Of a DNA stretch of 24,529 bases, positions 6,202 through 15,025 are shown piece after piece (position 1 is the first letter of the stretch; each line of letters opens with the position of its first letter). This DNA comes from Clostridia bacterium. GTDB lineage: Bacteria > Bacillota_A > Clostridia > Christensenellales > Aristaeellaceae. The position numbers and the translations under genes were made by a program. The DNA lies in NCBI GenBank assembly GCA_017509065.1, contig JAFWQM010000131.1, positions 1 through 24,529 of the forward strand, given 5' to 3'. The notes under the pieces are model-generated. The model did no database searches and was not told the DNA's origin. It worked only from the letters and a program-made list of their open reading frames with translations.

Positions 6202-8472
6202 TTAGTCGCCGTTCAGCGCTTTGAGCAGCGCATCGATGGCGGGAGCGGAGTCCGCGCCGCCGAAGCTGAGGATGCCGCGCAGCGGCATGTAATTCAACAT
6301 GGCCGCGCCCATATCCTCCGATACAGCCTCCTTGGCGGCCTCGGTGGTTCCTTCGTCCTCGGGCATGAAAGCGGCTTGCAGCTTTTGGATGAAAGGATCG
6401 ATCACGGCCTTGGCCTTGGGGTCAGCCAGCAGATCCATGAAGATGCTGTCCAGGTCATAGTGCCGGGGCAGTTCCACGGTAGACTCCACCTTCACGGAAT
6501 CGCACAGCGGCAAGTCGCGGGAGGAGCCGCCCACTTCAATCGTGAAGTCGCCGGTTTCCACGTGCCAGTCGTGAATGGTTTCGTTCCAGTAAGCGAAGGA
6601 ACGCTTGTCCAGGGTGAAGGGCACATCCTTGCTTTCGCCGGGGTTCAGCGCCACCTTCTCAAAGCCTTTGAGCTCACGCACGGGACGGATGGGGGTGCTT
6701 TCCTTATCGCCCACGTACAGCTGGGCCACGGCCTTGCCGAAGCGTTTGCCGGTGTTGGTGACGGTTACGGTCACGGTCAGGGTATCGGTATCCTTGATTT
6801 CCTTGGCGCTCAGGCGCAAGTTGGAATAAGCGAAGGTGGTGTAGCTCAGGCCGTGGCCGAAGGGGAACAGCACGTCCATGTCCTTCTTGTCGTAGTAGCG
6901 GTAGCCCACGAACACGCCTTCGCGGTATTCGGTGCGGTTGCCCTCGCCGCCGTAGTACAGGTAGGAGGGGTTGTCCTGGAGCTTATAGGGGAAGGACTCC
7001 GGCAGATGGCCGGAGGGGTTCACGTCGCCGAACAGCACCTTCACCGTGGCATCGCCTACGTTCTGGCCGCCAAGATACGCTTCCAGTACGGCCTTGACCT
7101 TACCGATCCAGGGCATCTCCACGGGAGAGCCGTTGTACAGCACCACCACGGTGTTGGGGTTCGCCGCCGCCACGGCTTCAATCAGCTTGTTCTGGCAGGC
7201 AGGCATCGCCATATGGGTGCGGTCGTAGCCCTCGGACTCGTAGCTGTCCGGCAGACCCGCAAACACCACGGCCACCTTGGCCGCTTTCGCCGCCTTCACG
7301 GCTTCTGCGATCATCTCGTCGCTGGCTTCATCCTTCGCCACGCTGTAGCCCTGGGCGTAAGTCACGTTCAGGCCCTTCGCCGCTTCCACGGCGCTGGTGG
7401 TCTTGAAGGAATTGATGTGGCTGCTGCCGCCGCCCTGGAACCGGGGCTTCTGGGCAAATTCGCCGATGAAGGCGATGGCGTCTTCCTTATTCAGCGGCAG
7501 AACGTCGCAGTCATTCTTCAAAAGCACCATGCAGTCCGCCGCGATCTGGCCGGAGAAAGCGTGCTGGGCTTCCTTATCCCAGGGCGTTTCGGGCTTGGCG
7601 GTTTCCTGATAGCGGAAGATGATGTTCAGGATGCGCTCGCAGCACAGGTCCACCAGCTTTTCGTCCAACTCGCCCTTCTTCACGGCCGCCACAATCTTGG
7701 CGTCGTTGACACCGCCGGAAGCGGGCATTTCCAGATCGAGGCCCGCTACCACGCCCTTGACACGGTTGCTGACCGCGCCCCAGTCGGACATGACGTAGCC
7801 CTCGAAGCCCCATTCCTTGCGCAGCACGTCGGTGAGCAACCAGGGGTTTTCGGAGGCGTAAGTGCCGTTGACCTTGTTGTAGGAGCACATGACCGTCCAG
7901 GGCTGGGCTTCCTTCACGGAAATCTCAAAGGCGGGGAAATAAATTTCCCGCAAGGTGCGCTCGTCCGCGTCGGAGGAGGAGCTCATGCGGCGATGCTCCT
8001 GGTTGTTGGCGGCGAAGTGCTTGATGCTGGTGCCCACGTTGCGGCTCTGGACGCCGTTGATGTAGGCGGCGGACATTTTGCCGGCCAGGTAGGGGTCTTC
8101 GGAGAAATACTCGAAGTTGCGGCCGCACAGGGGGGAGCGCTTGATGTTCACGGCGGGGCCCAGCACCACACTCAGTTTTTCATGCTGGCAGCTGTCGCCG
8201 ATGGCCTCGCCCATTTTGCCGATCAGTTCCTTGTCGAAGGACGCGGCGGTGGCGCAGGCGGCGGGGAAGCACACGGCCTTGATGCTGTCGTTGATGCCCA
8301 GGTGGTCGCCTTCCTCATCCTGCTTGCGCAGGCCGTGGGGACCGTCGGACACCATGGTGGCGGGAATGCCGAGCCGTTCTACGGGCTTGGTGTGCCAGAA
8401 ATCCAGACCGGAGCACAGCCCCGCTTTTTCTTCCAGCGTCATCTGGGCGACCAGCGCTTTGATATCTTTCAA
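6202..8472 (-). CDS. Glycoside hydrolase family 3 beta-glucosidase, canonical domain order
   Basis: The 756-residue enzyme has the usual order: TIM barrel (about 1-300; LCSGLDFWHT, DGPHGLR, GRNFEYFSEDP, KHFAANNQE, nucleophile D230 in VMSDWGAVS), alpha/beta/alpha domain (about 320-560; acid/base candidate E414 in SEGYDR), then a fibronectin III-like domain and a C-terminal tail rich in acidic and alanine residues. There is no PA14 insert and no signal peptide, so it is cytoplasmic. No ATG lies near the start. TTG at 8472 gives MKDIKALVAQM with GAAAGG 9 nt upstream, while an in-frame TTG at 8481 abuts that ribosome site and is less likely. It lies between the ABC transporter genes and the reversed GH3, so it probably hydrolyses imported beta-gluco-oligosaccharides. 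Beta-xylosidase activity cannot be excluded. Confidence 0.88.
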   Translation of the reverse strand: MKDIKALVAQMTLEEKAGLCSGLDFWHTKPVERLGIPATMVSDGPHGLRKQDEEGDHLGINDSIKAVCFPAACATAASFDKELIGKMGEAIGDSCQHEKLSVVLGPAVNIKRSPLCGRNFEYFSEDPYLAGKMSAAYINGVQSRNVGTSIKHFAANNQEHRRMSSSSDADERTLREIYFPAFEISVKEAQPWTVMCSYNKVNGTYASENPWLLTDVLRKEWGFEGYVMSDWGAVSNRVKGVVAGLDLEMPASGGVNDAKIVAAVKKGELDEKLVDLCCERILNIIFRYQETAKPETPWDKEAQHAFSGQIAADCMVLLKNDCDVLPLNKEDAIAFIGEFAQKPRFQGGGSSHINSFKTTSAVEAAKGLNVTYAQGYSVAKDEASDEMIAEAVKAAKAAKVAVVFAGLPDSYESEGYDRTHMAMPACQNKLIEAVAAANPNTVVVLYNGSPVEMPWIGKVKAVLEAYLGGQNVGDATVKVLFGDVNPSGHLPESFPYKLQDNPSYLYYGGEGNRTEYREGVFVGYRYYDKKDMDVLFPFGHGLSYTTFAYSNLRLSAKEIKDTDTLTVTVTVTNTGKRFGKAVAQLYVGDKESTPIRPVRELKGFEKVALNPGESKDVPFTLDKRSFAYWNETIHDWHVETGDFTIEVGGSSRDLPLCDSVKVESTVELPRHYDLDSIFMDLLADPKAKAVIDPFIQKLQAAFMPEDEGTTEAAKEAVSEDMGAAMLNYMPLRGILSFGGADSAPAIDALLKALNGD

Positions 8473-8499
8473 TGCAATCAACCTTTCTTTATGGCTTTC

Positions 8500-8565
8500 T
8501 CGGATGGGGATGAACCGCCGAAAGCCGCCAGTGGCGGAAATCCTTTCGGCGGTGAAATCATCCGA
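8500..8565. repeat. Nested palindrome upstream of the GH3 gene
   Basis: TCGGATG (8500-8506) and CATCCGA (8559-8565) enclose CCGCCGAAAG (8515-8524) and CTTTCGGCGG (8543-8552), which enclose CCGCC-agt-GGCGG (8525-8537). It can fold into one long hairpin in the leader of the leftward GH3 gene. There is no T-tract. Confidence 0.65.
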
Positions 8566-8614
8566 AACGAGCAGTCTCTCCTATGGAAAGCTGCGACGAT
8601 TGAGGATGCGGAAC

Positions 8615-8659
8615 CTGGGGGAAACCGCTCTTTGGCCTCCAAAGAGCGGTTTCCCCCAG
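8615..8659. repeat. Perfect 21-bp inverted repeat with 3-nt loop
   Basis: Positions 8615-8635 and 8639-8659 are exact reverse complements (arms begin CTGGGGGAAACC and end GGTTTCCCCCAG) around the loop CCT. It sits 17 bp after the stop of the ABC ATPase gene at 8676. It is very stable but has no T-tract on either strand, so it may protect the 3' end of the transporter mRNA, attenuate it, or be a mobile palindrome. Together with 8500-8565 it fills the roughly 200-bp gap between transporter and GH3 genes. Confidence 0.8.
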
Positions 8660-8675
8660 AAAACTCGTTCGTCCC

Positions 8676-9572
8676 TTATCCCACCGTGCTCAAATCCCAC
8701 GGCTCGTGGATCTTGGGCACGTCGCTGATGAGGCGCTTGGTATACGGGGCCTGGGGGTTCAAAATCACGTCCTCGGCCTTGCCGGCTTCCACGAACTTGC
8801 CGTGCTCCATGATGTAGATGGAGTCGGAAATGTAGTAAGCCAGGCCGATGTCGTGGGTGATGAAGATAACTGTCATGCCCGTTTCGTTGCGCAGGTTCAG
8901 CAGCATATCCAGGATGGTGGCACGGGAGCAGGCGTCGATCATGGAGGTCGGCTCGTCCGCCAGGAGGATGTCGGGCTTTAAGAGGAAGATACGCGCGATC
9001 ATCAGGCGCTGCATCTGGCCGCCGGACAGCTCGAAGGGATACTTGTTGGTGAGCTCCTCAAACTTGAGGTTCACGAACGAGCAGGCTTCCTTCATCATGG
9101 CGAACTTTTCTTCCTTGGATTTGTTCTTGCCGCCGCGCATGTTGATGCAGTCCAGCAGCACGGAGTCGATCTTATGGAAGATGTTGTAGCTGGAGAAGGG
9201 GTCCTGGAAGATGGCCTGAATGCCCTGCCAGTATTCCTTTTTCTTTTGTCCCGTGGAAATGTCGCGGGGCTTGTCCTTGAAGAAGATCTGGCCGTCGGTG
9301 GGTTCCAGCAAGCCCAGCAGCATCTTGCTGAGGGTGGTTTTGCCGGAGCCGGATTCGCCCACGATGGAGATCAATTCGCCCCGGTGGAAGTCAAAGTCCA
9401 CATGGTCCACGGCCACGGTAGTGGTCTTTCCGGTGTGGAACACGCGGGTGACGCCCCGGCCGCTCAGGCACATGGGTTCCTTGGAAAAGTCCTTGTTCCG
9501 GTCCGCGCCGAAGGTGACGCTTTCACGGGTATCCTGAATTTCGGTGTTCTTGATGGCTTCATCAGTCTTCAC
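8676..9572 (-). CDS. Opp/Dpp-type ABC transporter ATPase (OppF-like)
   Basis: The 298-residue nucleotide-binding subunit has Walker [10 protein letters not shown] (72-80), Q-loop Q123, signature LSGGQMQR (182-189), Walker B ILLADEP (202-208) and H-loop H240. It lacks the C-terminal cysteine cluster of its partner, as OppF-like subunits often do, and the D-loop reads SMID instead of the common SALD. The first 35 residues are an unmatched polar extension. It would pair with the ATPase encoded just upstream to power the two permeases at the inner face of the membrane. The start is GTG 9572, with GGAGG about 9 nt upstream inside the end of the preceding gene. The two genes overlap by 11 nt, which implies translational coupling. 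The glycosidase neighbours point to oligosaccharides rather than peptides as cargo. Confidence 0.9.
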   Translation of the reverse strand: MKTDEAIKNTEIQDTRESVTFGADRNKDFSKEPMCLSGRGVTRVFHTGKTTTVAVDHVDFDFHRGELISIVGESGSGKTTLSKMLLGLLEPTDGQIFFKDKPRDISTGQKKKEYWQGIQAIFQDPFSSYNIFHKIDSVLLDCINMRGGKNKSKEEKFAMMKEACSFVNLKFEELTNKYPFELSGGQMQRLMIARIFLLKPDILLADEPTSMIDACSRATILDMLLNLRNETGMTVIFITHDIGLAYYISDSIYIMEHGKFVEAGKAEDVILNPQAPYTKRLISDVPKIHEPWDLSTVG

Positions 9573-10572
9573 CTTCGTACACCTCCCTCAGATGTTCTAC
9601 GGAGTGGCCGCAGCGGTAGAAACGCCCGCCGCCGATGTCCAAGAGCGGCATCTGGTTGAACTTGCACTGCTCGGTAGCGTAGCGGCAGCGCTCCGCGAAG
9701 CGGCAGCCCACGGGCGGATGCTTCAGGTTCGGCGGGGTGCCTGGGATGGCAGTCAGCTTCACGTCGCGGGTGCCTTCCTCGGGCACGAGGATGGAGCGCA
9801 TCAGGCCGCGGGAATAGGGATGGATGGGGTCGAACACCATTTCCTTGGCGGTGCCGCGCTCCACGATCTGGCCCGCGTACATGACCATGATGTCATCGGT
9901 CACATTGTAGAGCAGGGGCAGCTCGTGGGTGATGAAGATCATGGACTTCACCAGGCCCTTGGCCATCATGTCCTTCATCATCTTGATGACCATCTTCTGG
10001 CTGGTCACGTCAAGGGCGGAAGAAGGCTCGTCGGCGATCAGCACCTTGGGGTTCAGGATGGTGGACACGGCGATGACCACGCGCTGGCGCATACCGCCGG
10101 AGAGCTCCACGCTGTGCTTGTCCAGCGCGTCCACGGGCAGGCCCAGCAAGGCGAAGCGCTGCTCCGCCATTTCGCGGATCTGCTTTTTGTCCATGGGCAG
10201 CTCATGGGCGTGGATCACGTCCTCGATGAACTTGCCCACCTTGCGCGTGGGGTTCAGGGCGTTCATGGCCGCCTGGGGAATATACGCCACGTCGGAGCCC
10301 AGCACGGTTTTGCGGATGACGTCAGGATCCATGCCGGTGATGTTCTTGCCGTCGATGATGATATCGCCGCTGGTGTAGTGGAGCGGCGGGAAGTAATAGC
10401 CCATCAGGCTCAGGGCCAGGGTGGACTTGCCGCAGCCGGATTCGCCCGCGATGCCCAGGCTCTTGCCCTCCTCGATGGTGAGGGAGACGTGATCAACGGA
10501 GTAAACGTCTTCGCCGGTACGGGTAATGTACTTGGTCGTCAATTGCCTGACATCCAGCATCAGTTTTGCCAT
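9562..10572 (-). CDS. Opp/Dpp-type ABC transporter ATPase (OppD-like) with C-terminal cysteine motif
   Basis: The 336-residue subunit has Walker [10 protein letters not shown] (43-51), Q100, signature LSGGMRQR (157-164), Walker B VLIADEP (177-183) and H216. It ends in the oligopeptide/dipeptide C-terminal region with four cysteines (C290, C296, C303, C321). In this family these cysteines can bind an iron-sulfur cluster. ATG 10572 is preceded by GGAGGTGTGAGAAA, a strong ribosome site. It overlaps the next ATPase gene by 11 nt and starts 14 bp after the permease gene. The family moves di- and oligopeptides, but in Thermotoga and several clostridia close relatives carry beta-gluco- and manno-oligosaccharides; three glycosidase genes downstream favour the sugar reading here. 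Confidence 0.92.
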   Translation of the reverse strand: MAKLMLDVRQLTTKYITRTGEDVYSVDHVSLTIEEGKSLGIAGESGCGKSTLALSLMGYYFPPLHYTSGDIIIDGKNITGMDPDVIRKTVLGSDVAYIPQAAMNALNPTRKVGKFIEDVIHAHELPMDKKQIREMAEQRFALLGLPVDALDKHSVELSGGMRQRVVIAVSTILNPKVLIADEPSSALDVTSQKMVIKMMKDMMAKGLVKSMIFITHELPLLYNVTDDIMVMYAGQIVERGTAKEMVFDPIHPYSRGLMRSILVPEEGTRDVKLTAIPGTPPNLKHPPVGCRFAERCRYATEQCKFNQMPLLDIGGGRFYRCGHSVEHLREVYEGED

Positions 10573-10586
10573 TTTCTCACACCTCC

Positions 10587-11846
10587 TTAATCACGCAGGG
10601 TCGGGTTGAACACCTGGTCGAGGCCGGTATTCATTAGGTTCAGGGAGAAGGAAATCAGGGCGATCATCAGGATGACCGGGAAGTAAGCCCACCAGGCGTT
10701 GGAAGAGGTGTACGCGCCGAAGAGCTTGGCCCAGTTCATCATCAGGCCCAGGGTGGGCAGCTCGTTGGGGTTCGGGCCCAGGCCCAGCATGGACAGCTGC
10801 GCTTCGGCCAGGATGCCGGAGGACACCTGGAGGATGAAGGCCATGACCACGTAGCTCATGATGTAGGGCAGGATGTCGGTGACCACGATGCGGAACAGGC
10901 TGTGGCCTGAGAGCTTACTCAGGTTCACGTGGTCGCGGTTGCGAAGGCTGATGACTTGGGAGCGCACGGAACGCGCCGTCCACACCCAGCTGGTAATGCC
11001 GATGATCACGGCGCAGGTGATGATGCCGCGGGATTCCGCGCCCAGGGCGGAATAGATCAGGATCAGCAGCACGAAGCCGGGAATGACGGTGAAGATGTTG
11101 GCGATGAACATGAGGATATCATCCACAATGCCGCCCACGTAGCCGGCCAGCAGGCCCACGGTCAGGCCGATAAAGGTGGCGATGGAACCGGCAATCAGGC
11201 CGATGATCAGGGAAATGCCGGTGGCCTTCACCAGCTCGGTCAGGGTGTCACGGCCGAAGTTATCGGTGCCCAGCGGCAGGGTGATAGCGTTCGCCACCTC
11301 GTCCACCTTCACGAAATCCGTGCCGGAAACCGTGGAGGAAGCGGCGGCTTCGCCCTCGCCTTTGGTGACGGTCATGACGGCAGCGCTGTCTCCGCTCAGG
11401 CTCTTATCCAGGCGCTTCAGGGCATTGCGGGCGGCCTGGGTGGAGAAGCCGGGATACTTCTTTTCCTTGGCGTCGGCGTCGCTGTAGTTGTCTTTCCACA
11501 GTTCGATCAGCTTTTCCAGGTCCTCGTTGGAGGTGGTTACTCCGCCAAGGTCAACGCCCGCCGCGGTCAGGTAGTCGATCATGGTTTGCCGATTTTCCAG
11601 CGGAAGGGTGGATTCCAGGCGCTTTTCAGCCGCTTCCGGCAGGTCGATGCGGTAAGGAGACGTGTTGTTGGCGTCGTAGACGGACACGTAGGTGCCCGGT
11701 TCCAGGAAGCCTTTGCCCAGGCCCTGCAGCGGGTCGCGGTGCACAAAGTAGGGATAGATCAGCACCGTGAGCAGGATGATCATGAAAATAATGAAGCCCA
11801 CCAGGAAACGGGGAGAAGTGAATACATTTTTCAGCGTATGTTTCAT
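10587..11846 (-). CDS. Opp/Dpp-type ABC transporter permease (OppC-like) with a large extracytoplasmic insert
   Basis: The 419-residue membrane protein is much longer than the roughly 280-320 residues usual for OppC/DppC. One transmembrane helix (about 14-34) is followed by a soluble, charged segment of about 155 residues (35-190). The family landmark LGTDNFGRD then appears at 192-200 and begins the normal transport core with about five more helices. The cytoplasmic coupling loop is visible as [16 protein letters not shown]. The long segment lies between helix 1 and the LGTDNFGRD motif, so it should face outside, where it could contact the binding protein. ATG 11846 has a moderate GGGGG ribosome site. 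The gene follows the first permease gene by 14 bp and precedes the ATPases in one operon. Confidence 0.9.
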   Translation of the reverse strand: MKHTLKNVFTSPRFLVGFIIFMIILLTVLIYPYFVHRDPLQGLGKGFLEPGTYVSVYDANNTSPYRIDLPEAAEKRLESTLPLENRQTMIDYLTAAGVDLGGVTTSNEDLEKLIELWKDNYSDADAKEKKYPGFSTQAARNALKRLDKSLSGDSAAVMTVTKGEGEAAASSTVSGTDFVKVDEVANAITLPLGTDNFGRDTLTELVKATGISLIIGLIAGSIATFIGLTVGLLAGYVGGIVDDILMFIANIFTVIPGFVLLILIYSALGAESRGIITCAVIIGITSWVWTARSVRSQVISLRNRDHVNLSKLSGHSLFRIVVTDILPYIMSYVVMAFILQVSSGILAEAQLSMLGLGPNPNELPTLGLMMNWAKLFGAYTSSNAWWAYFPVILMIALISFSLNLMNTGLDQVFNPTLRD

Positions 11847-11860
11847 GTTCCATTCCCCCT

Positions 11861-12868
11861 TTAATCGAACTGCGCGGCCTTGACGCGCGGGTCAATGAAC
11901 GCGTAGATAATATCGAGCATGAAACTGGCGATCAGCACCATGATCGTGATGATCAGGGTACAGGCGGAAATGACCGGATAGTCCGAGGAGTTGATGGCTG
12001 CATACATGGACATGCCCAGGCCGGGATAGCTGAAAATGGTCTCAGCCACCAACGCACCGCCGACCATGGAGCCGATGCTCATGGCCAGGCCGGTGACCTG
12101 GGGCAGCATGGCGTTGCGGAACACGTAGCGCACGATCTTCTTGTCCTTGATGCCCAGGAAGCGGGAATACTTCACGTAGTCCGCGTTCAATTCATAAATG
12201 GACATGGAGCGCATACCTACCGCCTGGCCGCCAATGGAAATCAGCACGATGGACCAGAAGGGCAGCTGATAGTGGGCGATGACGGACGAAATGAATTTCC
12301 AGCTGAAGCTGGGGATCATGCCGGGGTCAAACGCGCCGTTGACCGGCGCCCATTTGAGCGAAACGGCGAATACCACCAGCAGGATAACCGCCGCGCCGAA
12401 CGCGGGGATAGCGCTGAAGAACAGCGTGGTCGGCATCAGCACTTTGTCGTAAACGCCGCGCTTGTAGGCCGCCAGCGCGCCCAGCAGGTTGCCCAGCAGC
12501 CAGCCCACCAGGATGGCGGGCAGCTGCAGCGCCACCGTCCACCAGATGCCGGAGCCGATGATTTGGATCACGGTCTTGGGATACTGGCTGTAGCTGACGC
12601 CGAAGGTGCCGGTGAAGGCGTTCTTCACGAAATCCCAGAACTGACCGAAGATATTTTTGTCCAGGCCGAACTGGTGCTGGTAGTAAGCGGTCAGCTCCGC
12701 GGCCTGTTCCGGCGTCGTGCCGGGGCTGATATTCTTGCCGACAATGGAGTTGACCGGGTCGCCGGGCATGAGCCGCGGCAGAATGAAATTGAGAATGATT
12801 GCCGCAATGAAGGTGATGACAAACCAGAAAATCTTCTTTTTGAAGTATTTTCTCATGCCTTTGGTCAT
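11861..12868 (-). CDS. Opp/Dpp-type ABC transporter permease (OppB-like)
   Basis: The 335-residue inner-membrane subunit has about six transmembrane helices. It begins with the cytoplasmic basic run MRKYFKKK and a first helix ending at RLMPGDP, the N-terminal landmark of OppB/DppB. The coupling loop ([19 protein letters not shown]) and the C-terminal motif FSYPGLGM...DYPVI are typical. It pairs with the OppC-like permease to form the channel. I chose ATG 12868 because GGGGGAGAG lies just before it and just after a terminator. A longer frame to 12913 would start inside that terminator hairpin and is rejected. The terminator upstream should make the permease less abundant than the binding protein. 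Confidence 0.92.
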   Translation of the reverse strand: MTKGMRKYFKKKIFWFVITFIAAIILNFILPRLMPGDPVNSIVGKNISPGTTPEQAAELTAYYQHQFGLDKNIFGQFWDFVKNAFTGTFGVSYSQYPKTVIQIIGSGIWWTVALQLPAILVGWLLGNLLGALAAYKRGVYDKVLMPTTLFFSAIPAFGAAVILLVVFAVSLKWAPVNGAFDPGMIPSFSWKFISSVIAHYQLPFWSIVLISIGGQAVGMRSMSIYELNADYVKYSRFLGIKDKKIVRYVFRNAMLPQVTGLAMSIGSMVGGALVAETIFSYPGLGMSMYAAINSSDYPVISACTLIITIMVLIASFMLDIIYAFIDPRVKAAQFD

Positions 12869-12888
12869 TGGCTCTCCCCCCTTTTGAG

Positions 12889-12929
12889 AAAAAAGCGGCC
12901 ATGACCCAATCAACTCAGATCATGGCCGC
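12889..12929 (-). terminator. Intrinsic terminator (attenuator) between binding-protein and permease genes
   Basis: Read leftward, GCGGCCATGA (complement of 12920-12929) pairs with TCATGGCCGC (complement of 12895-12904) around a 15-nt loop and is followed by TTTTTT (12889-12894). It lies 14 bp beyond the solute-binding protein stop and about 20 bp before the permease start. It fits partial termination that keeps the binding protein in excess. Confidence 0.85.
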
Positions 12930-12943
12930 CGGTTATCTATGGA

Positions 12944-14734
12944 TTATTCGCCAACAAGCTCCAGGTTGTAGAGCGCCGCAATGCCATAGCCATCCGTGCA
13001 GTCCATAGGCGGAATGTTGTTTCCGTCGTCCTTTTCAGGATAGCCGGTCCACACGGTTTCGTTCACAGCGTGGAACACTTCGGGACGATACATCAGGGAG
13101 AAGGAGGGAACCTCATCCAGATAGATCTGGGTGGCTTCGGTGTAGAGAGCCTTCAGCTCGGCTTCGTCAGTGGTCAGCGGGATAGCCTTGATGATTTCGT
13201 CGATGCGGGCATTGCTGTAGTGGCCGAAGTTGCCGCTCCAGTTGTTGTCAACGCCAACGAATTCAGAGCTCATCAGAGCGCGCACGCGGCTCCAGGGAGC
13301 AGCGGGTTCAGCGCCGGCGGGGCTCCACATGAAGATTTCATATTCGGTCTGAGAGCCCTTGGTGAACACGGTCTGATACTGATCCCAGGTGGGGAAGGTG
13401 GCGATGATTTCAATGCCGATAGCCTTGCCAGCTTCGGCAACCATGTTCATGGCAGCCTGCCAGTCGGTCCAGCCGTCGGGGCAGCAGGCCTTCAGGCTGA
13501 TCTTCTTGCCATCATATTCACGCCAGCCATCGCCGTCGCTGTCCACGATGCCAGCGGCATCCAGCAGGGCCTTGGCGCCTTCGTAGTCCTTGCCGACCCA
13601 CTGCAGATCCTTCACGGCCTCGTGGTCGTACATGGCCTGCTCACCGGCGGTGGGGTTCATCACGGAACGCGGCACATCCGCGAAGGAGGGGCTCTGGTTG
13701 GTCATGGCGTTTTCGATGATGTTGTCATAGTCCACAGCCATGGCGATGGCCTTGCGCAGTTCCTTGACCTGCATCACGGGGATGTCCATGTTGTACCAGG
13801 CGGTGGGCATGGTGGCGCAGATGCCGTAGGGAGCTTCGTCAGAGTAGGTGGCAACGGGCAGGCCCTGTTCTTCCCACAGCTTCTGCACGTTGGCGATGAA
13901 CTGCTGGTCAACGTCGATCTGACCGGCGGAGAAGGCGATCAGGGTCGCGTCGTTGTCCTTGTAGATGGTGTGCGCGATGTACTTGGGAGCGGGCAGCTTG
14001 CCCCACATGGAGGCGTCCTGTCCCCAGTAAGCGTCGTTGCGGACGAACGCAACCAGCTGGTCATTGGCGAAGTAGGGGCCATAGGGGCCGGAGTACACGA
14101 CATCGGGGGTGGGATCGGTGCGGATGGCAGTGGCGTCATCGTTGTGCTTGGCGCACAGGCCTTCCGCCCAGTCCTTCTGCACGATGTAAACGCCGCACAG
14201 GAAGTTCAGCACCTGCAGGGGGTTGGCGGGCTGGCCGGCGTCATTCTTCTTGGCCTTGATCAGCACAGCGCCGTCCACGTTCTCGATGCTCTCAATGTAG
14301 GGAGCATAGCCGGTGTAGGTGCCGTTCTGGATCTTGGTGCTGACATCCCAGGTGGCGACCACGTCATCTGCGGTCACGGGGGTGCCGTCGCTCCACTTGG
14401 CAGCGGCCTTGATCTTGAGGGTCAGCTCAGTCAGGTCGTCGTTCCAGGTGTAGTCGCCGTCAGCCAGGAGGGGATACAGCTTGCCGTCCAGCCCGTTGTA
14501 CATGTACAGGGTTTCAAACATGGTGGTGCGGGAGCCGCGGGGAGCCGCGCTCAGGATCAGGCCGTTGTTCATGTTGTCGCCCAGGGGATTGTAGCCAACG
14601 ATGGGATCCCACTGCTGGCCGCCGAAATACAGGGTTTCGTTGCGGGGCAGGTCTTTCACTTCTTCAGCGAAAACGCTGCAGGTACCCAGCAGCATAACGA
14701 CTGCCAGGAGCATTGCCAGGATTTTCTTGGACAT
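12944..14734 (-). CDS. Extracellular solute-binding protein, family 5 (Opp/Dpp type)
   Basis: The 596-residue product starts with a signal peptide (MSKKILAMLLAVVMLLGTCSVFA, likely cut before EE at 24). The fold landmarks of family 5 binding proteins follow, most clearly KWSDGTPVTADDVV and the opening ETLYFGGQQWDP. The C-terminal lobe contains repeated aromatic-rich segments, as expected for sugar contacts, but specificity cannot be read. C19 lies in LGTC, which misses the lipobox rule because -1 is Thr, so lipoprotein anchoring is uncertain. ATG 14734 has GGAGG 8 nt upstream; an upstream in-frame extension to 14836 lacks one. It is the first gene of the transporter operon, under a near-perfect promoter with a palindromic operator candidate. 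It would capture beta-linked oligosaccharides for the OppB/OppC-like permeases. Confidence 0.92.
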   Translation of the reverse strand: MSKKILAMLLAVVMLLGTCSVFAEEVKDLPRNETLYFGGQQWDPIVGYNPLGDNMNNGLILSAAPRGSRTTMFETLYMYNGLDGKLYPLLADGDYTWNDDLTELTLKIKAAAKWSDGTPVTADDVVATWDVSTKIQNGTYTGYAPYIESIENVDGAVLIKAKKNDAGQPANPLQVLNFLCGVYIVQKDWAEGLCAKHNDDATAIRTDPTPDVVYSGPYGPYFANDQLVAFVRNDAYWGQDASMWGKLPAPKYIAHTIYKDNDATLIAFSAGQIDVDQQFIANVQKLWEEQGLPVATYSDEAPYGICATMPTAWYNMDIPVMQVKELRKAIAMAVDYDNIIENAMTNQSPSFADVPRSVMNPTAGEQAMYDHEAVKDLQWVGKDYEGAKALLDAAGIVDSDGDGWREYDGKKISLKACCPDGWTDWQAAMNMVAEAGKAIGIEIIATFPTWDQYQTVFTKGSQTEYEIFMWSPAGAEPAAPWSRVRALMSSEFVGVDNNWSGNFGHYSNARIDEIIKAIPLTTDEAELKALYTEATQIYLDEVPSFSLMYRPEVFHAVNETVWTGYPEKDDGNNIPPMDCTDGYGIAALYNLELVGE

Positions 14735-14839
14735 GTTTGGTTCCTCCTTGTAATATTTGTTATGGCCTTGCCGGCCAAAACGAACGAATTTGAGGGGACA
14801 AATCCCCCTTTGCCTGTTTTTTACGGAAAAATTCATAAC

Positions 14840-14854
14840 AATATTGCCAATATT
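14840..14854. promoter_or_regulatory. 15-bp perfect palindrome at the transporter start site, candidate operator
   Basis: AATATTG-C-CAATATT has 7-bp perfect arms around one base and begins 9 bp downstream of the -10 box, about +2 to +16 of the predicted transcript. A protein bound here would block initiation, as LacI-, ROK- or GntR-type repressors do. No regulator gene is in the window, so the binder is unknown. Confidence 0.6.
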
Positions 14855-14862
14855 TCAGACAT

Positions 14863-14892
14863 ATTATAGTATAGATTCTATGATTCTGTCAA
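14863..14892 (-). promoter_or_regulatory. Consensus sigma-A promoter of the transporter operon
   Basis: On the minus strand, TTGACA (14887-14892), an 18-bp spacer and TATAAT (14863-14868) both match consensus exactly. The predicted start near 14856 leaves a leader of about 120 nt before ATG 14734. The leader holds two small hairpins, AGGGG/CCCCT (14793-14809) and TGGCC-ttgcc-GGCCA (14763-14777), plus a GGAGG ribosome site. Such a strong promoter suits a gene controlled mainly by repression. Confidence 0.88.
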
Positions 14893-15025
14893 TGGCATTT
14901 TCTGAACATTTTTTTGCATTATGACTGCTTTCTCTCTTTTTACGCGCTTCCATCCGAATGTATGCAAAAAAGCACCAAGCGAAAGAAAACATTTCATTTC
15001 GGGCTTGCTATAAGGCGCTGCCCGC

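Noticed and set aside
6184..8817. 877-residue plus-strand open frame over the GH3 gene
   Set aside because: It is antisense shadow of a conserved GH3 gene, with low-complexity composition and no ribosome site, and it runs through hairpins.
12868..12913. Longer OppB-like permease start (MIGSWPL...)
   Set aside because: It would start inside the terminator hairpin and lacks a ribosome site, while ATG 12868 has one and gives the usual N-terminus.
14893..15025. Terminator or small gene between polC and the transporter promoter
   Set aside because: There is no convincing stem followed by a T-tract and no ORF with a ribosome site; I see nothing supportable in these 133 bp apart from T-rich sequence.
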